Assembly: GCA_021234155.1 (NCBI GenBank) | Contig: JAJEKV010000047.1 | Location: 10,486,946-10,550,945 of the forward strand | Reading direction: 5' to 3' | Length of the DNA stretch: 64,000 bases | Source of the DNA: Isoetes taiwanensis | Lineage: Eukaryota > Streptophyta > Lycopodiopsida > Isoetales > Isoetaceae | Part shown: positions 1 through 11,492 of the stretch, piece after piece | How the letters are laid out: each line of letters begins with the position of its first letter | Numbering within the stretch: the stretch's first letter is position 1 | Position numbers and translations under genes: made by a program | Notes under the pieces: model-generated | Database searches by the model: none | What the model saw: only the letters and a program-made list of their open reading frames with translations | What the model was told of the DNA's origin: nothing

Positions 1-120
1 TAAGCCATCAAATTAAATTACAATTCATTAAATCACCAAAAGCTTCCATTCATTTGATTTCAATTTAAGCAATGGACTTATAAAGCTAACACTATAATTG
101 AAACTTACAAAGAGATAACC

Positions 121-247
121 AAGACATCATTTAAAATTCAGAACCTTAATATTTAAAAATAATCATTCATATATTTGAAAGGTCGAAGACATCAATAAAA
201 AATCATAATCTTAACATTTAAAAATAATCATTCATATACTTAAAAGG
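121..247. repeat. 65-bp direct repeat, two copies, in AT-rich flank
   Basis: Two near-identical AT-rich copies lie head to tail, one starting at about 121 and the next at about 186. Both begin AAGACATCA and end with a TTNAAAGG-type segment after AATAATCATTCATAT. They sit just downstream of the minus-strand transposase gene, so they may be part of the subterminal repeat region of the CACTA element, whose left end lies outside the window. No coding potential is seen in 1-327. Confidence 0.55.
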
Positions 248-327
248 TTTTGAAAGCATACTTGTTCATTCAAACACAAATAAAAACATAGCAAGCTGCT
301 AAAATTCAATCATAGTTTAAAAAGATG

Positions 328-1818
328 TTAAGGTGATAAAGGTTCTGGTTCTCCTCGCTTAAGATATATGTTTTTACAAATATCTTTCACCGTTTTTTTC
401 TTTTGAGGTGGTGTTCTTGGTCTTGTTTCTAAATTTGCCTCTTTAGCACTATCGCGTTCATCCTCATCGTCACTTCCATCCTTATTGCTATCACTTTCTG
501 CAGAGCTGCTGGAAGTAGATGAGCTGCCACTGAAAGATTCAGAACTAGAGGAGGCATTTGTGCTGGCGCTATTTCCTGACTTATCCAACTCGGCATTACC
601 TTCTCTTTCATCTTCCTACAAGTCCAAAATATGACATTTTATTATTCCTTTTTAAACACAAAACTCAAAACATACAAATTAAAAATTGCACCTTTTCTTC
701 GAAGAGGCCGACAATGTCTAGATCCTCTGAATCCAATACAATACTTGGGGCATCGATACTGGCAATATCATTGCCCATGGGATTACTCACTTCCGCGTCT
801 AGATTGATCTTTGAAGTGTCTGCTTCATCATCCTATATATAAAAGACGGTGCAAATGAATTAAAGAACGCTAGAAACATCCATATAGACATTCAAATTAA
901 TTATTGGCGATAGGTCCTAATGAGCATAATGGAAAATTTTTGGTAATGAAGGATGCACGTGTAACAAAATACAAATTTAAATGTTCATACCTTGTTAGAA
1001 GTTGACTTTGCCTTGAATATACACTTCGTGGGACCTTTTCCGACGAAATCCCTGGCATCAAACTTGTAAAGCAACAAGGATTTAATTTATGAGTTAAAGA
1101 TCATACTAACTATATGAATTTATAAATGTTCCTTACCTTTTCTCCAGATACCTCTTGCGTCCTACCCACCTGCCTGGATTATTTCTTCTACTTGCATGGC
1201 AGTAGGATATCCACAATAATACTTAAACTAAAAACAGTAATGAAACAAAATATGAAATCCTTCGATGTATAACACGACATTAACAAGTATAACAAGATAT
1301 ATAAGTTAGTATTTAATTTTTCGCACTTACAAATTCAGCTTTGATCGAGTCCAATCCCCCTGATCCTGTCCTAGGCTTCCTCTTTCTTGCAGCAGCAACA
1401 TTCTTTTTGTCTTCGTTTTCCTTCTTACTATCTTCCTTAAATAACTCCCATGCCTTCTCTTTCTTGCAATCTGTAGGTTTCCTCATTCTTGGATTTTCTC
1501 GTACCTGTTTCCTCAACTTACAATACATATGTACAATCATTTAGAAAGTAAAGTATGAAAATGAACACCAAAAAACAAGAATGTTCACCTATAATCGTTC
1601 CATTTCTTGCCAAGCCTTGACAAGACCCATCGATTAGAGAAACCCGTGCCATAGTGGTTTTTCAAATCATAAAGGACTCTTTCTTTGTGGCTTCTTTTTA
1701 CCAAAGGCCATGGCTGATCTATGTCATGGCAATGAAGTCTGACAAGCTCCATAGCATATCTCATAAACTTTTTTCCTTCTCCATCCATATGTATCTGCCC
1801 TCCTTCATAAACACAAAC
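328..1818 (-). CDS. CACTA second gene: Transposase_24-like (plant Ptta/En/Spm) protein, multi-exon
   Basis: Six exons can be chained on the minus strand by GT/AG borders and open frame: 1818-1589, 1511-1331, 1221-1137, 1062-991, 832-692 and 615-328 (stop). Exons one and two join in phase to give GKKWNDYRKQVRENP, followed by a Lys/Glu-rich stretch and GSGG. That pattern (conserved GKxWxDYR, then an RENP/PTD block, then a charged helix) is what I know from the plant Transposase_24 family carried by CACTA elements. The C-terminal half is acidic and very serine-rich (about 40 residues of Ser/Asp/Glu), ending in a basic Pro-rich tail. Exon three needs a one-base shift near 1165 to stay open, so the copy may be inactive. 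The upstream end is uncertain; see the exon at 2475-2636. The role is inferred: a DNA-binding or accessory transposition protein partnering the TNP2 transposase encoded divergently at 3155-5212. Confidence 0.6.
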
Positions 1819-2280
1819 CTGGTGCACACATCAAGCCAAATTTACATAAGGAGATCAAAACCCTAAGTTTATCAATTTAACCATGCCAAATTTTAGAGTT
1901 AGTCAATGTTCAGCGAGCATCTACATGATGGAAGGCCAAAGGTGGATAACAACTCATGTTCCAAATCAGCCAAAGGTGGACATCAACTCATACTAGCAGA
2001 TTACAGGGTGTTATAGCAGTATTGGCAGCATTTTCTAGCATAAAAAGTCAAGAACATTTCGGCTGAAAGGTTGCAGAACTGGCTGAAACCTGCAGATGCA
2101 TTTGTTAGCTGCATTCCACAAACTACACAACGAATTGACGAGGAAGACAGTTATAGTAAGAACGCAGCTTGAGCAGAGTGGAATATGCTAGGTAGTTAAG
2201 AATTTGAAGGAGAATAAAATGCTTCTGCATTATTAGTTGTCATGTCTGCAATATAAGCCAGGTAAGCAGGTTACAATGCG

Positions 2281-2428
2281 ACCCAGAATAGCAACAAGTT
2301 CATCATTGCTTTAACAAATAACGGTTTTGTACAGGAAGAAAACAATGGCATACCTGCAACCCAGAACAGCAACAAGTTCATCATTGCTTCAACAAATAAC
2401 GGTTTTGTACAGGAAGAAAACAATGTCA
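2281..2428. repeat. 78-bp tandem duplication
   Basis: Two copies of about 67 conserved bases start at 2281 and 2359 (period 78 bp, 26 codons). They differ by only a few substitutions. On the minus strand both copies translate to the same peptide, ending FSSCTKPLFVxAMMNLLLFW, but the region falls inside the presumed intron downstream of the 2475-2636 exon, so the preserved frame is probably incidental to a recent duplication. Confidence 0.7.
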
Positions 2429-2474
2429 TAAAAGTTCCAGAAATTTTATGGATAAAAGAATGGAGGTATTTTAC

Positions 2475-2636
2475 CCATTGAGAAGCCAATGGTGCTTTAC
2501 ATCTTAACTGTTTGCGCAAATCAGCGTGCCATACTGCCTTTTCTTGTATGGCCCCAAAGTGGTGTAACTTACATAAAAAAGACACTAATTGGGCCACTTC
2601 AAGCTGTAAGGGTTTACCATTGAATTGAGCCAGCAC
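2475..2636 (-). CDS. Candidate first exon upstream of the Transposase_24-like gene
   Basis: An ATG at 2636 opens a 54-codon frame starting MLAQFNGKPLQLEVAQ and ending ...LASQW directly before a good donor (TGG|GTAAAA, intron starting at 2474). It lies on the same strand and 650 bp upstream of the first recognised exon of the minus-strand gene. I do not recognise the protein sequence. It could be the 5' exon of the transposon gene, a captured host exon, or a chance frame; transcript data would decide. Confidence 0.3.
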
Positions 2637-2910
2637 TAGATAGGAGAAAAATTAAATCCTTCCAATTGAGGCCATTCATCTGCTCGCAAATCCAGCATGC
2701 ATCTTTTGTGAGCCATAGAGGGCTGCAGGTTTCAGCTATCAAATACATGAGCCTTTATGAGTGTCCTTGAAAACGTAAGGTTTATCCCTGGCAATCTAGA
2801 TTGGGCAGCACTTTTCAACCTGAAAAGGGGTACCTTTATTATCTTGCAAAAGGCATCCATCAAAGTATTGTAAGTAACCACATCCTATCCATCATCGTCA
2901 ACTCCTATGT

Positions 2911-5212
2911 GTGATCCATGCGATACTATTTTTGATGAAGTGGCTCTTTGTTGATGTAAAAAATGTGCTGGGAGTAAGCGGAAAACGTTCGACACTCGAG
3001 AGCAACATAGATTTGCTTATGGATTGTGTCGAAATGCACCGGTTCAAAAAAATGTACGAGGAGTACGAGACCAGGTACATTGGTATTTGTTAATATATAG
3101 CTAAATACGTTTTAGGGGATTATCCACATATTTATTATACTTCTTTGATCACAGACATCAACTAGCTCGACTGACCAATCATTGGATGGGGATTTTGCTC
3201 CCGAGCCTGGTTTAGTCGAAGCTATTAACAATTTTTTTCTAACAAATGAAACTGAAGGCACTGAAGTTGCATTTGAAGCTCAAGACAATAATAATCAAGT
3301 CATGGATGAGCCATTCAATTTAGAGCTACACAAACCATTATATCCAAATGCTAAAATCTCTCGTCTGGCGGCATGTCTATTAATTATAAATCTCCAACAC
3401 AAGTGCGGATGGAGCAACAATAGTGTTTCACAACTATTCAGGTAAGATATAGAATAAAATAGAATAGTTATTGTTATTATGTAGTTGCCATAATTACCTA
3501 GATATGGATTTCATATTTTTTTGTAGCTTGTTGGGGGATATTCTACCAGATGGCCATTGCCTTCCAAGGGATAGACGAGACACATATAAATGTTTGAGTC
3601 AATTTGGACTTGAGTATAATGCAATCCATGCATGCCCCAATGATTGTATTCTCTACCGCAATGATTATGCGGACTTAGAGACTTGCCCAAAATGCAACGA
3701 GCCTAGATATGATGTTAAGATGAAAACCGCAGAGTCCCAAGGAAGGTCTTGCGGCATATGCCATTGATACCAAGGTTGCAAAGGGTGTTTCGATGCCCTT
3801 CACTAAGTGCACTTATGGAGTTCCATTCAAAGCATCGAAAGCACGATGGAGTTTTACGACTTGCGCTTGATGGTGAAGCAATGAAACACATTGAGGACAA
3901 GTGGCCAATGTTTAAAAACAGTAACCAAGAAACTTGCGGCCTTGCCATTGGTTTAGACGGGGTTTGTCCTTTTGGTCACATGTCCTCAAGTCATAGTGTG
4001 TGGCCTGTTGTGGTAGTGAATTATAACATCCCTCCTTGGATGGCAACAAAAGCAGGGCACCTCATGTTGACACTTATTGTTCCAGGTATGTACCAATCTC
4101 ATTTCAAATTAAATATATGTAGCAACAACATATATATTCTAACTAGTTTCAAATTAGGCAAGTATCAAGTAAAAAATATGGATGTATATCTAGAGCCACT
4201 TATTGAAGAGTTGCAAATACTGTGGAAAGGGATTCAAATGCACGACATAACCAGGTCGCCTCAGGCATTTACCTTTCATGCTATATGTTGTTTCACCATT
4301 CATGATTATCCGAGATTTGGTTATGCATCAGGTGTGTATATATTGTACGTTGTAAGATATAGGCTCTATTTTATTGATGGTTGTAAAGTTTTTCACATCT
4401 TTTTTTCTTGATGCATAGGTTTGCAAACAAGTGGAAAGTTCGGATGCCCTTCATGTGGAGCTGAGTTGCCATGCTATCGCTCGAAGCATTTATCTAAACA
4501 AATATATCATGGCCATAAGAAATTTTTGCCACCTACACATCACATGCGTGGATGCGTAAGTATCGAAAAACCACGAAGAAGAACTCCTAAGGATTGGTTA
4601 GACACTTGGGTAGATGCCCGTGGATCTCAAAATGTAATCGAGGATAGTTTGGTAGTTCCTCCCCGGTATGAAACAACTTTCTATTTTCTATCAACTTGAG
4701 TAATCGGGTCACAACTAAAAAATTGCACACTTGCTTGAACCCATGCACATCTTTAAGAATGTTGGCAACTCATTATGGAGACATCTAATTGGTGATTGTG
4801 ATACTCCGCTAGTAGAAATGATTTGAAAGATCAAAACATGATGCCCCAATTATGGCCACCACAAAATGGGAAAAAGTGCAAAAGTGCACCTTGGGTACTA
4901 AGCAAACAAGAGGAGAAGCAAGTCAAACAGGTGATATCTAGTATGAGAACACCCACAGGTTATGGGGCATCTTTGCGTAAGGCATTTACCAAAGACGGTG
5001 AGCTTAAAGGATTGAATACACACGATTGGCAAAATTTTACAAGTAAGTCTGTGATTTTCATTTTAGCATTTCATTTTATTTTATGTTGACGAATGTTGAA
5101 GTTGAAAGTGTGCCTCAACATCTACTGCATCTACAACTTGGTGATGATGAGTTGGAGGATATTGAACAAGATGTAATAGACGAGGCATCACTTGCAAGTT
5201 TGGCATTGTAAC
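2911..5212 (+). pseudogene. CACTA transposase, TNP2-like, frameshifted
   Basis: This encodes the DDE-type transposase of a CACTA (En/Spm) transposon. Exons recognised: 3155-3441 (LNAKISRL-type N-terminal block), 3527-4085, 4158-4331, 4419-4665 and about 4716-5050, with standard GT/AG borders and phases that join correctly. Diagnostic motifs are NAIHACPNDCILYR and the following Cys-x2-Cys (CPKCNEPRYDV), PLIPRLQRVFR, SVWPVVVVNYNIPPWM, DVYLEPLIEEL and FGCPSCGAELPCYRSKH, in the canonical TNP2 order. The last exon has PMHIFKNVGNSLWRHLIGD, matching the catalytic-end block, then LSKQEEKQ. Frame is lost near 3740 (before RKVLRHMPLIP) and near 4814, so this copy should not make full-length protein. 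An exon ending at 3074 may precede it, but its frame is ambiguous. It is transcribed divergently from the 328-1818 gene. Confidence 0.88.
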
Positions 5213-5280
5213 TGGTTTGAAGTTATATAATTTTATTTATCTATTTGCATTTAAAAGTTATGTACAACAATACTTTTCTC

Positions 5281-5335
5281 TCCATAGGCCGATTGGTCTC
5301 CGTGGACGATAAAAACAATTCTATTCTATTCTATA
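5281..5335 (+). mobile_element. LINE 3'-end fragment with (ATTCT)n tail
   Basis: The segment CATAGGCCGATTGGTCTCCG, followed by TGGACGATAAAAA and ATTCTATTCTATTCTAT, matches the 3' end of the LINE at 57440-57515 (same GGCCGATTGG, TGGACGATAAAA and pentanucleotide-style tail). It is a very short 5'-truncated insertion inside the 3' flank of the CACTA transposase gene. Confidence 0.6.
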
Positions 5336-5399
5336 TGAACGATTGCCAATTTCATATGTAGATAATAGTAAGTATTGATTCAAATATGCAATTCTAATG

Positions 5400-5935
5400 C
5401 TAAAATACATGAAATCTTATGACCTTAGATGTGACTATGGATTGACATAAATCTTGACAATAATGATGAGACAATATGTGACAATATGGGTGATATTAGT
5501 AGCAACAACTGTTATGGCATATACTATGGCCACAAAAATTGACAAAATTTTTGACACTAAAGGTGCTATTATATTTGATGCTAATAACACCACCTATAAT
5601 GTCACTAGTTGGCGTTGACACTAATACCGATGCTACATGTGTAATAATAGGCAATACTATAATTGCTGCAAATAACAGCACTTATAACGTCACCAGTGGT
5701 ACTGACATTAATGCTGATGTTATATGTGTAACAACTAGTGACGCTACAACTGATGCTACTAGCAACATATATAGTGTCATAACAAAACGAGTGGCACTAT
5801 TGGTGACACAAAGGGTGATATTATTCCTGACACAAATTGCCTCACTTCTAGCGTCATCTTCGTCTAAATGTCATCAATAATGTCATAGTGTATATTTGCC
5901 AATGTTGTGGTGACGTTTTGCTGACACTAATTGAC
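5400..5935. repeat. Subterminal repeat region of the CACTA element
   Basis: This stretch is packed with short motifs in both orientations: TGACACTAA, GTCACTAG, TAGTGTCAT, TAGTGAC, GTGACGTTTTGC and GATGCTAC. Dense degenerate repeats of this kind next to the terminus are the usual binding sites for the CACTA accessory transposition protein. The 113-codon open frame across it (5539-5880) is a low-complexity by-product. No clean TAGTG terminus is seen; the repeats stop at about 5935, where gypsy sequence starts, so the right end of the transposon appears cut off. Confidence 0.6.
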
Positions 5936-5944
5936 CTATGCTGG

Positions 5945-6575
5945 CGACGGTTGAGCACTCGAGCAGACTGAAAATACTCTAGATTTCGATGATATATATA
6001 GACAGTGACCTTATAAAGAGATCCCTCTAGGAAACGTCCCCACTCCTCGAAAGAATCCACTATCGCCAACAACTCCTTGTCATAAATGGGATAGTTGATT
6101 TCAGCAGCCTAAAACTTTCATGAGTGATAGGTGATTGGATGCAATTCATAGTCATCTCCCTCCTGTAACAGGATCCCACCAAGAGCAAAATCAGAAGCAT
6201 CTGCTTCGACGACATATGGGCACAAAGGATCTGCATGAGCAAGAGCTGGCGCCGTGGTAAAAGCATGCTTCAGAGTAATGAAGGCAGATTCTGCTTCTAC
6301 ACTCCATTCAAATGGCACGTCCTTAACGGTCAGGCATGTCAAAGGAAGGGCAATCTCCGAATAATCCCGAATAAAACGCCGATAGAAATTGGCAAACCCA
6401 AGAGAACATTGTACGTCTCAAACGGATGAAGGTGTTTGCCACTCCAAAACAGTGTTGGCCTTTTCGGATCCATAGAGACTCCATGTGGAGTGATATGATA
6501 GCCAAGGAACTCCACATTATTCTGCTCGAACTGACACTTCTCAAATTTGGCATATAACCCATGCCCACGAAGCTT
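5945..6575 (-). mobile_element. Ty3/gypsy fragment: end of reverse transcriptase plus RNase H
   Basis: Read on the minus strand, the order is [10 protein letters not shown], then [14 protein letters not shown], then FEWSVEAESAFITLKHAF, then YVVEADASDFALGGILLQEG and HPITYHS, then [13 protein letters not shown] and VLNRRQ. This is the RT thumb and RNase H of a chromovirus/gypsy-like polyprotein, with the catalytic Asp of ADASDFA present. At least two frameshifts (near 6340 and 6110) break it, and both ends are abrupt: the left end abuts CACTA subterminal repeats, and the right end is lost near 6575. It is a decayed fragment with no LTR. Confidence 0.85.
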
Positions 6576-6776
6576 TGAGGACCCGTCGAACCGGAATGGT
6601 TCGACGAGAAGGAGGTGCCTCCTTATATATCTAAGCCAATGGTCAGGATCGCACCACCCCAATGGATGAGATCGCGCCAAGTGTCGCGCATGCATTTAGG
6701 TTCTAGAATATTATAGAACCTCCTGGAGATAGTCCCACATATAAGAAAGACGTGAGGCAATATCTCCAACATATAT

Positions 6777-6850
6777 TGGTAGTGCACTTGACAAGGGTGT
6801 ATCACTCGCATCTGGAAGGTTGCGGGTTCAAACCCTGTCTTGTGCAACTA
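6777..6850 (+). mobile_element. tRNA-derived SINE head (A box/B box)
   Basis: A TGGTAGTGCAC A-box-like sequence is followed about 49 nt later by GCGGGTTCAAACCCTGT, which folds as a tRNA T arm and contains the B box GGTTCAAACCC. The would-be 5' acceptor strand does not pair with the 3' side, so a functional tRNA is unlikely. A tRNA-derived SINE head or tRNA relic fits best. Confidence 0.45.
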
Positions 6851-6985
6851 CCCTTTTGCATCCGTATGACGACCATTTTTTGTACATACGAGTATAATGT
6901 TCAGATGATCGCGAATACCGTATGGTCGCCGTCACCGCGGGAAGATGGGGAAGTAAAGAGTTTTATGTCAAAAACTAGGCGATGA

Positions 6986-8470
6986 CAAAATGGAAACAAA
7001 CCACGTGTTTGTAAAGGGCAATCCCTCGATGTGTCAACATCTTGTTTTTATTAACAGCAGACAGACACAACACATGGGAAGATTTGCACTCACCCGATAT
7101 GTTTTTGAACTTTAATGGGGACACCCAATCCAGAGGCCTAACCATTAGTCCTTCACCATAGCCCTTGATTCTTCATTAAACATCATCCCTCCCCAAAAAA
7201 AAAAAAAAAAAACCCCGGAAATGCAGGCTTGGGGTGACGGATAGTGTGGGGATAGAGAAGTTACATTCATGAAACTTATTTATACATGATTATTTAGTGG
7301 AGTTTGATGGTATGCTTTGCTGTTGTTGGTGCTATATAATGAAATGTTAGCTATGCGGGCTTTATCCAAGTGTCATTTGAACGTGGGAAAAAACATAATG
7401 AATGTATGTTTAAATCTATGGAGCTTACTTTTAACTTAGTTACTTGATATTAGTAGAGATTATGATGATCTTGCTAATGAGCTTAAAGTTATATGCAATT
7501 TTCCTAGTTGTTGGACGGATTCATATTGTTTTCTGTGCTTGTGAAATTGAAATGGTTAAGAAGAGGTTTATATGATGTGTAAAGCATAATGAGTGAATTC
7601 CTTCCCTCTTTGTCACCGCAATGTGACATTGATACAAGTGTTAAGGCATGAATGGAAAGTTGCTTAGCACTTAAAACTAGTGCAAACTATACATATAGAG
7701 GCGTGATAGGGAAAGAGTGTGCAATTCCAATTACTTGATGCTACTGAAGATTATCATGATTGACGACAAGCTTAGTAGCAGGCGTGCTGGAGTACTTGCT
7801 TTTTCATGTGGTTTCGAATACCTCCTTTTGATGAAGAATAAGAACAACAATGTTGGTTTAGTATGCTTAATTTGAATGTGTATTTAGCAATGAGCATGTA
7901 ATGCTTACCTCATATGCAATTGTTGCTACAATAGTAGTGTTTTGTTTGGCTGAAGTCCTCAGACGTGATTGGCGATACAATCGACAACTGTTTCCTGTCT
8001 CATGGAGTTTTGTCTCTTGTGTCATGTCATGGCATACGCCAAAGGCAAGTGGAATGTTCTCTTGAAGATGGCCTTGGGCGATGATGTCTATATTCAACCA
8101 AGGTTTGTTTGGACGTTGATGTGTTGGAGAGAGTTGACCATGATTTTTGTGCCTCAAATTCTACACCTTATTGTAGCATTAGAACAAGTATTACACGATA
8201 TGCATGGATAAGTAGCATGAATAACAAGAGATATGCAAATTCTACAAAGAAAAAGCAAGATCGCTTAACAAGATCCCTAGATTTGTATGCACACAGACAA
8301 TGAAGAAGATTTTCCAAAAATCTATAGGAGCTCTTGACAAAATTTGTAAAGTCAAGTTTTGTCAAAGGTAACAATATGCTATACCTTTGAAAACAAAGCT
8401 AAGTTGGTTTTGTTCATAGGGATAAACCTCCTCGTGAGATTCTCACGATCTCATAAAACTACCTAATCCT
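6986..8470. other. No recognisable gene
   Basis: Short open frames occur on both strands near 7867-8370, but none has recognisable motifs and they overlap antiparallel. An A18-19 tract preceded by CCCTCCCC lies at about 7195-7213. A similar CCCTCCCC-plus-A15 tract occurs at about 49655, so both may be poly(A) remnants of short retroelements. Confidence 0.5.
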
Positions 8471-8477
8471 CTAGGAT

Positions 8478-8830
8478 CTAGTGATAACAAAGATGAAAGT
8501 TTGGTTGACAAATACCATACCCATCCATCTCATGTGTATTGATATATTTTGAGCAAAGATAAAAAAAAACATGTTCTTCATCTTCCACTTGGCCAGATTT
8601 ACAAATGTCACAAGTCCTCTCCCTCTTGAACCCTCTTCTTCCATAGTTCTCAGAAAAAAAAACATTTTCCTTATCTTCCACTTGGCTAGATTTACAAATG
8701 TCACAAGTCCTCTCCTCTTGTAACTGCTTCTTCCATAGCTGTGTAAAAATAACATGTTCCTCATCTTCCACCTAGCGGTTACAAATGTCACAAGTCCTCT
8801 CATCCCTGACCGCTTCTTTTTATTGCCTTA
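8478..8830 (-). repeat. Tandemly triplicated zinc-knuckle-like coding unit (LINE zf-RVT-like)
   Basis: Three head-to-tail units recur at 8601, 8694 and 8781 (periods 93 and 87 bp, both multiples of three). On the minus strand each unit encodes RTCDICxSxQVEDEEHVFF or a close variant (CDIC ... ED-E-HV). The CxxC...ExxH pattern resembles the zinc-binding tail found after LINE reverse transcriptases, without the last Cys. The first unit (sense direction) has an in-frame TAG between CDICNR and VEDEEH. No RT accompanies it, so it is probably an expanded fragment of a LINE C-terminus. Confidence 0.5.
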
Positions 8831-8847
8831 TCTCTATAGTATGATCC

Positions 8848-9117
8848 CACTACAAGAGAATGCATGTTAAACGTCAGGAAAATCGTCAGGCACTCCAAGG
8901 TAGGTTTGTAAGTGCATAGTGACGATTATAATGATGAATAGAATGATGTATAGCCTGACAAATGGTTTCTGGCGCATATCCTGACGAGTACCCTGATGCA
9001 AAACCCTCTAACGACTCATCCGACGAAAAACGTAACACAAAGTCTGAGGATTACACGGACTAAATATCTGACGATAAGTCTGACTTAAAATCTGATGTCA
9101 ATGCTGACATATGTCAC
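8848..9117 (+). mobile_element. CACTA transposon terminus with GACG-type subterminal repeats
   Basis: CACTACAAGAGAATGCATG at 8848 has the typical plant CACTA terminal inverted repeat start. The next 250 bp are crowded with CTGACGA, CGTCAGG, TCTGAC and related motifs in both orientations, as expected of subterminal repeats. The motif family differs from the repeats at 5400-5935, so this is a different CACTA lineage. I cannot find a convincing partner end; GTAGTGG at 11142-11148 is only a weak candidate. Confidence 0.55.
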
Positions 9118-9439
9118 TAGTTCCAAAATAAGTTTGGTTTTCTTATTTGAAGTTCTTTTATGTTTTCCGTGAATCATTCCCTCGAATTTGGAGCTTGGGC
9201 TTGTATGTTTTGTTTGAATCATTAGCACTTTAATGTCCTGCATGAAACACAGTATAACTTCTACATCAAGGAACTAATGAGAAGCACAAAATGTCACACA
9301 TTTTTCCTTTTGAGGCCTTTACACTAAGTCCTTAGTAAGTATACACCCCTTAATTATATATAGACTTGATTTTTACCAATCGAAATGATTCAAAGTGCAT
9401 TGGAAAGTGCATTGACGATCTATCATCACATCTATCGCT

Positions 9440-9715
9440 AGTTCTAGGAATAAGCAATAAGTGGTAGTATCTTGGTTATTGAATCTAATGATTAGCGTGG
9501 CACCTCAAATAAAGTGCACTTCAAATAAAATTTTGGGGTAAATTATTGGTTATTGAATCTAGTGATTAAGCATTGCACTTCCAACAAAGTGCACTTCAAA
9601 TAAAATTCCGTGGTAAGTTCTAGGAATTAGCAATAAGCAATTATTGAATCTACTAGACAATGCGCTTCAAACAAATTTTCGGGGGTAAGTTCTGGGATTT
9701 AGCAATAAGAGCAAT
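9440..9715. repeat. Imperfect tandem repeat, about three units of 90-110 bp
   Basis: The block GTTCTAGGAATNAGCAATAAG ... ATTGAATCTA ... AAGTGCACTTCAAATAAAAT recurs three times with indels. No coding or RNA signature is visible. Confidence 0.55.
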
Positions 9716-10138
9716 AAGTGACAATATCTTTGCTTCCTTATTTATAAAACTAACGTTCTTCTGATACTTTGAACCTATGCACTCATGTAATTGGAGCTAG
9801 CTCCATCTTCTTATCACTCGATACATTTGGCTCTTGAGATTTAGGGCTTGGTTAAGTGACTCATTTGGCTGATAATTAGGGAAATACCTTTTGTTTTATT
9901 ATTTCTATTTTGTTACCAACATTTGTAATACATTTCCAACATAGAGCAATACATGCATCAAACTGAGAAATCGGATCTGAAGCTCCGCTCCTTTTCCATG
10001 TGCTAGTTGGAAACATCTTATATTTACATGTGGCATCTTTTCTAACAATTCATTTAAATTCCCTCTCCTTGCTTAAGGAACTCTTCAAAGCAAGGACCAG
10101 AGTCGCATTTAATATAAGGTGGTTAGGGGTAGGATCCA

Positions 10139-10245
10139 ACAAAATCAGCGTTGGAATGGTGTGCATGTCATATGTCTAGATGGATGCTGCCACAAAATCA
10201 ACGTTGAAGTGGTGTGCATGTCGTATGTCTAGTTGGATGCTGCCA
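10139..10245. repeat. 53-bp tandem duplication
   Basis: ACAAAATCAGCGTTGGAATG and the following GTGTGCATGTC-ATGTCTAG-TGGATGCTGCC are repeated at 10139 and 10192 with a few substitutions. Confidence 0.7.
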
Positions 10246-10617
10246 ATATGGCATGACATAAAAATTGCAATTTCTTCTGCTTTGTCGTCCCTTCGTGTTT
10301 AAGAAATTTTATTTGTAGAACAGATTTGTTATATCTCATTTGTTAAAACAACTCCTCTTGATTGTCTTTAAGATAGATAGATAGTACTTTTTACGAGGTG
10401 AAAGCCTGAGTTACAATATTTTTAGCCATGATTTTTAGTATTGGCTTGAGGTGGCATATTTCACAAGAGGGCCAATTTGAATGTGCTCAAGAAACACCAA
10501 ACGACACTTAAACTGTTGGGATATTAGTGCGTTGATCTCAACTAGTTTACCTCCCTTAGAGTTCAATGAAATAGTTCTTTTATCACTAGGCATGGTGGGA
10601 AACTACAGTGCTTAGGG

Positions 10618-10713
10618 GCATGAACTTGATTTAGCGTTGTTCTCAGTCCAAACTTGTTATGTTAAGCATGAACTTGATTTAGCATTGTTCTCAGCCCAAA
10701 CTTGTTATGTCGA
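10618..10713. repeat. 48-bp tandem duplication
   Basis: The unit GCATGAACTTGATTTAGC plus GTTGTTCTCAG and AAACTTGTTATGT occurs at 10618 and again at 10666, nearly identical. Apart from these small duplications I see no gene between 9120 and 11490. Confidence 0.75.
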
Positions 10714-11492
10714 CGAAAGAAGCGGCTTCTTTTTTTATGCGAATCCGTTGCTTTGGAGTTTCAAGGTCGCAAGGCAATTTCCATCACCTGAAGCTCTCTG
10801 TTTTTTCTTTTTCTTTTGTTTTTACAGATAAGAGTGTGTGTGTGTATTTTTTTTAATAATAACATAAAGCACAAAGGGTCTCCACACTAGCACAAATAGA
10901 AAGCATTAGAGCCAATATTAGGCATTTCTATGATCATAGATGTGTGCACTTTGGGAAATTCCATTTTTGCATCACCATAAAGGTACAAAGACCCTACATA
11001 ATTAGTTACTCAGTGTATCCTCTATGAGTCCCTAACATTTGGGGAAAGGTCCTCAATACTCATCCTTTGACATTTAAAATAGCTATAGAACCCTTCAATC
11101 TTGCCAGTTCTATCCAGTCCCTTATGGTAACTCATTGCCATCTTCCTGTAGTGGGACAAAGCCACTTAAAGCTACTTCCTTAATCCATATAAGCTACTTC
11201 CATATAGATTCTTTAGTTTCTTGATAGAGGTGCTTTGACCCCAGAGTAACAACGATGTTTCCATACAACCCAAAGGGTCACACTAACGAAGGGAAGCATC
11301 AATGTCCGAGATCAATACAACACCAGACCGTCCCCACAAGATGCCACGATATTCGTCAGAAATGCCATCCTTTCCTCTTGCTTTTATATCAAAGCTAAAC
11401 CTATGCGCAACTATAGGACAAGACAACCACTACCTCCCAGATTATGTCCCTTTTAAGTGCCAACTCCCAAATTCACTTTTATACAGTCTATA

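Noticed and set aside
5539-5880. 113-codon open frame rich in Thr/Asn/Asp
   Set aside because: It is produced by short TGACACTA/GATGCTAC repeats in the CACTA subterminal region; low complexity and no motif.
8848-11148. A complete 2.3-kb CACTA element ending at GTAGTGG
   Set aside because: The right end matches the left terminus only partly, lacks GACG subterminal repeats and shows no matching 3-bp target duplication.
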